64,000 bases of DNA, taken from contig NC_035436.2 of NCBI RefSeq assembly GCF_002127325.2, positions 15,597,194 through 15,661,193 of the forward strand. Reading direction: 5' to 3'. The stretch is from Helianthus annuus. Its lineage: Eukaryota > Streptophyta > Magnoliopsida > Asterales > Asteraceae. Every line of letters begins with the position of its first letter. Within the stretch, counting starts at the first letter, position 1. Below are positions 56,288 through 64,000 of the stretch, piece by piece. The notes beneath the pieces were generated by a model that worked only from the letters and a program-made list of their open reading frames with translations, did not search any database and had not been told where the DNA came from. Position numbers and translations under genes: made by a program.

Positions 56288-57203
56288 TCACCCACCCCTT
56301 AATCTTTCATTTCCTACAATAGTTTTATAGGTTACTTTTATAAGTTAAGTATACATAAAACCATTAACATATCTTTGACTTTTAAAAAGGCAAAATATAC
56401 AAAACCACTAACTTATATTTTCTAGGCACCTGAATAAATTTAAAAAGGATATTCACTTAAATACCTTTCGTTAGTTATTATTTTCCATCATAACTCATCC
56501 CATGTATAGTGAACCAATTTCAATATCATGTAATATCACCACCATATATCGCCTTCACCCTATGTATGTATTTTATAGAAAATTTCATCAATATTCACAC
56601 GTAATTTGAATAACCTAAACTAATACAAAAGGTAGAATCAGATCTACGAATTCCATCAATATTCACACGTAATTTGAATAACCTAAACTTTTCTTGATAA
56701 TTTTTTATATAATTCAGTTTATTCAAATGAATTCGAAATCGATTCAAATTCAAATAACCCTTATTATTCGAATTCGATCGAGCTTTAAACTTTCAAATTC
56801 GAATAAGTCAATTAGAACAATTCGAAAAACTTGATTAGAATAATTCGGATAACTCGATTTTGACCCCTAAGGAACTACTACTTCACTATCCCACTCCACA
56901 GCCTTTTAATTAGACTATACTATTATCATTTCTAATAATATTTAACACATTAAATATTTATGAAAAATGATAAAAATAACAAAAGAGTGTCCATAGTGCA
57001 ACAAAATAGACAAATGTTACCAACCAACATTTAAATTCTCTAACTGAATATATATATATACAAATAGTCACTGAATGCCTCAATGATCTGATGATCTTAG
57101 TACATTTGGCGAAGTGAGAATAGTCACTGAATGATCTTAGTACATCAGTCGCTGAAAACTCTATAAAGATGGAGAAGTGAGAATATACCCGAAAGCAAAA
57201 TGA
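56288..57203. other. no gene seen
   Basis: AT-rich. Contains a local duplication (AATTCCATCAATATTCACAC... at about 56580 and 56650) and a run of AATTCGAA words at 56700-56860. Confidence 0.4.
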
Positions 57204-57559
57204 TTATGAACTTGCGACTATTTGGCGATCAATGTGTTGAGTGGCTTCCTCGATGGAGAGTAGCTGTTGCATCAATGAGGCGAGTTTTGCAACATTTTCT
57301 TCTTTGATATGAGCTGGCACCTTCTCCTCGTACCCCACCCCTTGGCACTCATCGCCTTGTTTAAACTATCCTTTTGCCTGCTCAAATATAGAAACGTCAA
57401 TCAATGAGGGAAACTTTCGATCCGTTTACTTACGAATGGGTCAAATCAAGTTGGAAATATAAATAAAGAATGCTAACTAAAGGATCAAGTCAAACGGGTC
57501 AAATGTCGCTAGAAGTGTATTTTTAAAGTATAAAACCTTAAAAAATTATATTATTATTA

Positions 57560-57860
57560 GAGTTACGCCCCAATTTAATCCCTGAACCATAATCGTAATT
57601 CCACTTTTAGTCCCTAGGTTTCAAGATTGAACATTTTAGTCCCTGAACTACTCTTTGAGGGTCAATCAAGTCCAATTGACCAAAAAAAGTTAATAATTTA
57701 GTCCCTGAACTATCACAGTAACTCTCCTTTTAGTCCCTAGGTTTCAAAATTGGAAATTTTAGTACCTGAACTATTCTTTGAGAGTCAATCAAGTCTAATC
57801 GACCAAAAAAACTTAAGAGTTAAGTCCCAATTTAGTTCCTGAACTATCACTGTAATTTCG
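57560..57860. repeat. tandem 'TAGTCCCTGAACT' repeats
   Basis: Two and a half units of roughly 125 bp with TTTAGTCCCTGAACTAT, CCTAGGTTTCAA and GAGGGTCAATCAAGTC blocks. Such words are common in plant MITEs; no boundaries could be set. Confidence 0.75.
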
Positions 57861-57889
57861 GACAACACAAAAAACTTAGAAATTAACTA

Positions 57890-58030
57890 TTTTGTCGGAA
57901 TGTCGTAGGAAATATTTTGGGGGTTTTTTGTACTATTTATTCGTTGGAAAGTCGTCGCTAAGTTATAAGAAACTTCATTTGTCGGTATTTTGTCAGAAAC
58001 TTGTGCGAAAACTTCCACGTTTTAGTAGTG
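57890..58030. mobile_element. CACTA-like terminus fragment
   Basis: Ends TTTTAGTAGTG at 58030 (CACTACTAAAA on the other strand), preceded by GTCGGAA / GTCGTAGGAAA / GTCGTCGC words like CACTA subterminal repeats. The other end is not visible. Confidence 0.5.
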
Positions 58031-58071
58031 GATATTATGATTTTTGTTTGGGTAAGATAGTAAATATGATA

Positions 58072-58300
58072 CCCATGGCATTATAGCCTAATGGTATCTG
58101 GGGTTGGGATAAGGCTTATGACCATTAGGTCATAGGTTCGATTCCCACAAAGGGGGTTTTCCCAAATTTATTGGGTTTCCTCCTGAATTGGTGTATAGGC
58201 ATTATTGCCTAGTGGAGATGGATATGATCGGGTGGTTATGCTGGTGGCACGATGATACTCCAGTGGTCCGTCAGTGATCCAAATTTGCCGTTCAAAAAAA
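58072..58300 (+). mobile_element. tRNA-derived SINE with 18-bp TSD
   Basis: 229 bp with an A box TAGCCTAATGG (58084-58094) and a perfect B box GGTTCGATTCC (58135-58145), spaced as in a pol III promoter. A tRNA-unrelated body and an A7 tail follow. The flanks AAGATAGTAAATATGATA at 58054-58071 and 58301-58318 are identical, showing target-primed insertion and a young age. Oriented opposite to the Helitron cargo. Confidence 0.92.
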
Positions 58301-58959
58301 AAGATAGTAAATATGATATTAGAACGATTATGAGAGGGATATATAATACTATCTCAAAAAAATGACAATGGGCTTTTAACCTCTTTGACCCGTTACCCAA
58401 CCCACCAACTTTCCACGCCTAAAATGGATTCCACAAGATTGATTTCCCGTCCCACTACTACTACTATTATTACATAAAGAAAACATGTAACAACTAAGAA
58501 GAGGTTTGCTTACTTTTATAATTCTGTAAACTTAGCATTGAGCTTCTCTCGCTCCTTGTTAACATCAATAACTCCTTGATTCTTTAGATACACTGAAAGG
58601 GCTTCATTTACAACCGCCACTGTGCATCCGACTGGAGCAGACCAGTAACTTTCAAGGGAGATCCTCCCAAATGGAGGTTACACTATCCGAGTACAATCGA
58701 TAAGATCACAAAACAAATGTCACTTTCGTCATAAAGAATTCAGAAAAAAAAAGAAGAAGAAAGATACATATTTTTTCCACTATCTTGTTAACCTTCATAT
58801 GGAAATTAAATATTATTACTTACAGATTCTAGCCTCCGAGAAACCACACATCATGAAACAACTACAAATCACAATAAAGCATGTATCTATATTCTCATAG
58901 TAACCAAATAATCCAAACACTACATCAGTTAGACCATACAAACAAAACACGCATATACC

Positions 58960-59634
58960 AGACTGGAGAGACGTTGATTCAACGACGCTTCAACGAACGA
59001 TTGAGCTTGTTGATTAGTGTCAACAGTAGCATTCAGTGAGTTAATCAGCAACTGCTGTAAATAACTGTGAATAAATAAATACCTCATCACTTATACTTAA
59101 ATAAAAAAAACAAAAAAATCATACCTCATCACTTCTATTAGGAAGCTGGTGACAAATCATATTCGATTCGTTGTAAACAGGAAACGCTTCTTTAACCGCC
59201 CTTCGATAAGCATCGTCATTGTTCAAAACTGAGCTTTGCAAAATCCCTAAAAACTATCAAAACAATACAAATCTCTTAGACACCAGTCAACTATATGATA
59301 TTAAATTAGTGGTATTATAATACAGGAAGTGTTAAGTATTTACCATTGGAACCGTCTCAAAATATTATGTTTTGACCCGTTACGAACCTCAACCCACACA
59401 TCTTGCCACCTCTACTACTTACCATTTATTAATTACCAATTAATTACCACCATAAGTCCATTTATAAAAAAAATGACTGCCATCTATATCTTTAACGATA
59501 GTAAAATACCAATTCAAATCTATCATATAATTTTACCTTTTGATTGTCTTCCACAAAGAATCTAAGGAAGTAACCTTCAAACTTCTTTCTATCATCATGT
59601 GAAACCAATTTAATACTCATATCTTGACCGTAAG
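58960..59634 (-). pseudogene. three consecutive exons of an unrecognised gene
   Basis: Exons 59538-59634, 59125-59259 and 58960-59054 (minus) have GT donors, AG acceptors and a continuous reading. They encode YGQDMSIKLVSHDDRKKFEG and YFLRFFVEDNQ, then FLGILQSSVLNNDDAYRRAV and KEAFPVYNESNMICHQLPNR, then QLLINSLNATVDTNQQAQSF and VEASLNQRLSSL. I do not recognise the family. A further possible exon (RYQIVFPQKMQSSDGYEIVD) lies near 60115-60195. The N-terminus and stop were not found, so this looks like another captured fragment with introns kept. Confidence 0.6.
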
Positions 59635-60844
59635 CTGCATCGCAAATTGGATCCCATCATTAATAACAGTACTTACATTAGTTGCTAAAAAAATTCTTTA
59701 AAAAAAAGTTTTATATAGCTGGTGTAATTGGCATAGTTGTCAAACTCGTACAAATAGCATTAAAAAGAGCAGACTCGGTCCCTGACACGAATCACAAGTG
59801 ACTCGCATCAAGCTTTACGGATTTTGGACCGACTCATTTAGAGTCGACTTGATTTGTAACGATCAGTAAACAAAAAAACAAATATTCTGCATTTTTTCAT
59901 CCAAATCAGTAGTCCATCATTTCTCACCTCAAAATATGCAAGATCATAGTTGTATTTCTTAAAAAAAAGATTCATCTTCATCGGTCTCTCCTCCTCTGAT
60001 TTGAGTTATAAAAATCTCCTTTTCTTTGAGTGTATCTCAGATTTGAGTTATAAAAATCTCCTTTTCTTTGAGGTTTAAAGATTCATCTTCATCGGTCTCT
60101 CCTCCTCAGGTGTAACACTGGTCTACAATTTCATATCCATCACTGCTTTGCATTTTTTGAGGGAACACAATTTGGTACCTGTCGAATGTTTTGAATCCCT
60201 AAAATACAAACGTGTATGAACAATGAGAAGATTAAACATACATTAATACAATCAACAATACTGACAATACTGAAACAAATATCAAAATTAGCATCATCAA
60301 CAATTTAATTACCATACAACAGTTCCACTCCACTTGGGTTAGATCTCAAAATCCGCCAATAACTCAAAATCGCAACAAAGAGTGTCACCGCCGTCGAGAG
60401 TTCACGGCGGAACCCTAGTTCGTGTTCTTTTAAACACCACTGGTAAACATTTAACACCATAATAAAATGAAAATCACACTTTACCTGGCAATCCTCAAAA
60501 ACAAAATAATCGGCCGAGATAGAGAGAATCAGAAAGGCGATGAGGAGATTATCGGATAGAATAGAGATTAGATGATTGATTCACCAAAGATTTGCCATTG
60601 TCGTGTATGATAATTAGGGTTAGTGAACGACGATGATTCTGTCCAAAAGGAAAAGAGAAATAAGATTTAGGGTTTCTCAATGAAGAATAAGGAAATGAGC
60701 GGTGATTGATTTGATGATAATGAATGAGGAAAAGAGAAAAATTAAAAAGGAAACAAAGTGGCGCTCAAAAACCAATTCTCTGGATTCAGAGCATTGCCAC
60801 ATCAAGGTCAAAAAGTCAACATTATTTTGCTTTAATATAAGAGA
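59635..60844 (-). other. Helitron 5' region
   Basis: A duplicated block (TTTGAGTTATAAAAATCTCC, with TCATCTTCATCGGTCTCTCC) occurs at about 59970-60030 and 60040-60110. The part 60370-60700 looks like a 5' leader or promoter region on the minus strand and may be captured with the fragments. It ends at the TC terminus at 60844. Confidence 0.45.
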
Positions 60845-61465
60845 TAGATGGAACCCATTAAGTCTAACCAACTTCTAAATCATTCTTGACCCTTAGATTT
60901 TGCTAACATGAAATCTTGTCCATTTAAACTCCATTTTTTAACTGCTCCCATGGTGGTTAGCGGCAGGGACGGACGTAAGAGAAAGCCAGGGTGGGCGGAC
61001 GCACCCCCGGGAAAAAAAATTTTAGTGCTAAGTTCCGTCGAAAATCCCGTCCACACCCCTTGGAATTTTTCGTCCGCACCCCTTGGAATTTTCCGTCCGC
61101 ACCTCTTGGAATTTTTCGTCTGCAACCCTTAGGTAAAAAGTGTTATCAATTTATATTTTAAATTTTTTTAGTAAACTCTTATTTTTTTTAAATACTACCT
61201 AAATTATATAACTTTTAATACCTAAATAACTAAACCCAAATACTTAATACCTGTAACTAGTCCACTACTAAGTCTTAGCCCAATAAACAAACCCAACAAA
61301 TCAACAATATTTCAAACGAAAAAAAATAAACAAGCCCAAAACCCTTACATATTCTCTCCCGCTCTCTCTATACCACCGTAATCAGCCACCTTACCACCGT
61401 CGATCGAACACGGGTAAATTTCTTTGTTATTTTTGATGAATTTTGGTTGATTTTTTGGTCGATAT
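60845..61465. other. spacer with a 25-bp minisatellite
   Basis: No gene. At 61040-61125 three to four units of CCGTCCGCACCCCTTGGAAT-type sequence follow a GGGTGGGCGGACGCACCCCC stretch, a style often seen at plant DNA-transposon ends. No TIR partner was found. Confidence 0.5.
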
Positions 61466-63838
61466 TGTGACAACTCGAACTTTAGACTTATTTTGTGTAA
61501 CGCTACGTGCATATGTGAACTAAATTATATGTTTGGATTTAATGAATATTTTGTTATTGAGTGCATGATGTAACGAATGTATGCATGTATTAACCCGATC
61601 GCACAACATCACACATCCACTCGACCGCACAAGGCCATTGGGCCATATCACTTGTAAACGGACTCAAGGGCAGCCCGAGTTAAGGGGCCGGCCCATCCCT
61701 TGTATACGTTCAAACACCTTTAGGGACTTGGTTTTTCCTCATTGTTACAATTCTCACAAGAACACACACACAACCCTAGACTCCTTCTCTTTCTCGGTTG
61801 CTCGAACCCGACGGCACAAGGCACAGAAGATCATCGTCCCTCTCCCTTTGATTTCCAACCGGTTAGTGATGATGATATATTTCGATTATATGTGATATCA
61901 TGTTGATTGTTATCATTCTGTTATGCGATGTAACTAGGGTGTATGTTAGTAATATTGATTGAATGTTGATGTTAATTGGTAATGTTAATCGGTTCTCATG
62001 AATGGTGAAGGTTCACATAAATCGGATTGTATGATGTAAGTCAAATGGTAATGATAATGTTCATGATAGTCGGCTCAATTATGTGCCTCGGATGATGTCG
62101 ATTTCTCGGATACATGTTCATGTAAATATATATAGATTATTGTTCGTATGAATGTTGTTCATGTTGAATTGATTAGGGTTCTTGTGAGTTAGTTTATGTT
62201 TGCACTGTTTGATCGATATCATGCCAATTGATTTACTGAAATTATGTTGATTGAAAGATAAATAAGGAAACCGATAAATGATGTAACCGAATAGCATGAT
62301 TTCCGGACAATTAAACCGATCGCACAAGACTTCTTGGTGTACAAGAAGTCCAATCGCACAATATGATCCACTCACACAAGGTGGTCCACTCGCACAAATG
62401 GGTCAGTCGCACAAGCTGATCCGGTCGCACAAGAGACCCTGATCGTACAAGGGGTCTCCAGTCGCACAAGGGGTAATGTCGTTTAACTGTTGGGCCTTAG
62501 AAGCCCAGGACACAAGCGCACAAGCCCAAACCGCCTGATCGCACAAGATATATGATTTATTTAACTGTTGGACCTAGATTTAGCGCACATGTGACTTTTG
62601 TATGTTATCTTTGGGCTGTTATGTATATGGGCTACTATTCTGTTTGGGCCGGATGAGGTTTGGGCTGGGCAGTCTGGTCGCACATCACAGATCGGACCGC
62701 ACAAGATGGTGTTGGTGATTAGATTGGGCCGGGTATCTTTGGGGTTAGACGATTAATCGCACAAATGTACGATTATAGTATACTCTTGACTGTCTACGTG
62801 CTATTCGATGTTGCCATGATCTATACGCGGTAGTAACGTGTTAACCTGTGTGATTCATACGTGTATTACCTTAGTCAAAACCTGACTTGTATGGTAACCC
62901 TGTTAGGACGTGGTTGACCACTGTTAGTTCAAGAACCCTTTTCTCTTTGTGTATCTGCCGAGCAAACCAAGGTGAGTTCACACAGCCAAGGCATGGGATT
63001 CCCGGGTTGGGAATTGGGTTGGATATGTTGATAATGAAAGAGTTACTCGTACTTACGCATTCGCTAGACTATGGACCATCGTCCTCAGGATAGTCAGGAC
63101 ACGTTACGTAAAGCCTACGTAACCCAGTATTTGCCATTTGTCTCCCGGGTCGGGAGGACACGTTACGTAAAGCCTACGTAACCCAATACCTTCTACTGTC
63201 TTCCGGGTCGGAAGGACACGCTGCGTAAAGCCTACGTAGCCCCCACGCGTACCACTGTCCTCGGGGAAGGGCACGTCACGTAAAGCCTACGGGACCCAGT
63301 ACGTATTCCTGTTCTCGGTAAAGAAGAACACATGGTTGGAAGTTAGTCTAGTAAGTACCACTAATGAGAAGCCCTCGTTAGTAAGGATAAACGTGGGAAG
63401 CCCCCACCGGTAATATAAACATAAGGTTTGGGAAGCCCCCACCTTTAGTACACACTAGTATGGGAAGCCCCCTCTAGTTATACTTATGCACTATGTTATG
63501 AACTTACTTTCTGTGAACTCGCTCAACTAGTTTGTTGATTATTTGCTGCATGCCTTGCAGGACCTTAGGTATACTTGGAGCTTGCACCAAAGGAGAAGCG
63601 GGTCGTTGTGGACAAGAACACGTGAATGCTTATTAAACGCTTTTACATTCACACATTGATACTTATGTTTTGGGTCTTACATTTAATGCTTCCGCTACAT
63701 ATACAACGTTTGGTTTTGAACATCAGTCTATCTACTATTATTATTAAATGCTATGTTTGATATGATTGATGGCTTGATCCTGGTCATGTCACGCTCCCAA
63801 GCGGTGGTACTCCGCGTGTGGATTTTGGGGGTGTGACA
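61466..63838 (+). repeat. 5' LTR of a gypsy element
   Basis: 2373 bp from TGTGACAACTCGAAC to GGGGGTGTGACA, ending two bases before an iMet PBS. It carries many TCGCACAAG-type words (61605-61630, 62315-62545 and near 62685-62770), four tandem ~57-bp units (63097-63300) and a run of GGGAAGCCCCC words (63360-63475). The 3' LTR is outside the window, so age and TSD cannot be judged; the left flank is GATAT. Confidence 0.88.
63097..63300 (+). repeat. four tandem ~57-bp units in the LTR
   Basis: Units start at 63097, 63155, 63214 and 63269, each with GGACACGTTACGTAAAGCCT or a variant. The core TTACGTAAAGCCTACGTAA is itself a dyad (TACGTAA / TTACGTA arms). Confidence 0.9.
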
Positions 63839-63841
63839 GAT

Positions 63842-63854
63842 TGGTATCAGAGCC
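63842..63854 (+). promoter_or_regulatory. primer-binding site (initiator tRNA-Met)
   Basis: TGGTATCAGAGCC, the standard complement of the plant initiator Met tRNA 3' end, just after the LTR. Confidence 0.92.
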
Positions 63855-64000
63855 ATTGGTTATAGAGAACTTGGTTTCAATACGGGAAAACGTTTTTATT
63901 AAAATCAGACTATAACCAGAACAGTGCTCTCAACGATCCACAACGACGCTTCTCTCCACGTGCAAGACTCGACATCCTAGGTAATAAGGTTTACGTTTAT
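63855..64000 (+). other. gypsy leader, element continues beyond the window
   Basis: Non-coding leader after the PBS. The gag gene would follow to the right. Confidence 0.6.

Larger units (their letters stand above)
57204..58690 (-). pseudogene. valyl-tRNA synthetase 3' exons (captured fragment)
   Basis: Two exons on the minus strand. The first (58514-58690) reads SYWSAPVGCTVAVVNEALSV and VNKEREKLNAKFTEL, with a stop just before a GTAAGC donor. The last (57204-57388) reads QKDSLNKAMSAKG, then after a one-base frame change YEEKVPAHIKEENVAKLASL and a stop at 57204-57206. This is the C-terminal coiled-coil arm of class I valyl-tRNA synthetase. The catalytic domain is absent, and a stop and frameshift are present. 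A SINE and a CACTA end lie in the intron between the exons. Confidence 0.82.
52451..60844 (-). mobile_element. non-autonomous Helitron carrying gene fragments
   Basis: On the minus strand the right end reads A|TCTCTTATATTAAAGC (60844 leftward), a typical Helitron 5' end. The left end has a hairpin CCCGTGT-ATT-ACACGGG (52463-52479), eight bases, then CTAG followed by T (52450 is A on plus). Both flanks thus fit insertion between A and T without duplication. No Rep/helicase is present. The cargo is ABCG transporter, unknown and ValRS exons, all on the minus strand. MITE, CACTA and SINE insertions came later. Length 8394 bp. Confidence 0.7.

Noticed and set aside
58084..58145. tRNA gene candidate with A and B boxes
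   Set aside because: No acceptor-stem or anticodon cloverleaf; body, A tail and 18-bp TSD make it a SINE.
55611..60200. Functional ABC transporter or ValRS genes
   Set aside because: Only partial domains, with frame changes and stops; most of each protein is absent.

Overview
Gene-poor plant nuclear DNA, almost entirely nested transposable elements. The mix of SIRE/Maximus-type copia, Tekay-type and Athila-type gypsy, FAR1/MULE transposons, Helitrons, hAT/CACTA/SINE debris and one EIX/Cf-type receptor-like protein gene fits a large dicot genome. The repeat style makes me think of Asteraceae, but that is inference only.

Layout. 1-8112 is the 3' part of a Ty1/copia element (decayed gag-pol, long 3' non-coding tail, 3' LTR); its tail carries a non-autonomous Mutator-like element (5059-6340) with matching 10-bp target duplications. 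8653-31560 is a minus-strand Tekay-like gypsy element with decayed gag-pol. Its RT is split by a 12.9-kb insertion (12917-25804), a minus-strand Athila-like non-autonomous retroelement in the order LTR-internal-LTR-internal-LTR, inside one 5-bp target duplication (TACTC). 31561-~34400 is the 3' end of a plus-strand chromodomain gypsy element. 34.4-38.1 kb holds a PB1-domain gene fragment, GGTACC-rich MITEs, a Helitron 3' terminus and a long-TIR MITE.

The one convincing host gene is an intact intronless LRR receptor-like protein gene at 38597-41629 (+). Downstream lie a CACTA end, a (TATG)n array and a hAT MITE with a perfect 8-bp TSD.

44672-~52392 is a large Mutator-like element. It has a FAR1-MULE-SWIM transposase gene with a degenerate OTU-protease tail and a second downstream gene resembling ATHILA ORF1. 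A striking inverted duplication lies at its 5' end, and GC-rich near-perfect palindromes are scattered through it.

52451-60844 fits a complete non-autonomous minus-strand Helitron (A|TC...hairpin...CTAG|T). It carries fragments of a PDR/ABCG transporter, valyl-tRNA synthetase and an unrecognised multi-exon gene, all on the Helitron's own strand. Later insertions include a tRNA-derived SINE with an 18-bp TSD. 61466-64000 is the 5' LTR, iMet primer-binding site and leader of another plus-strand gypsy element.

A theme runs through the window: most of the long elements carry their own short, mostly dyad-symmetric repeated 'phrase' in non-coding or LTR sequence, and the phrases are unrelated between families.
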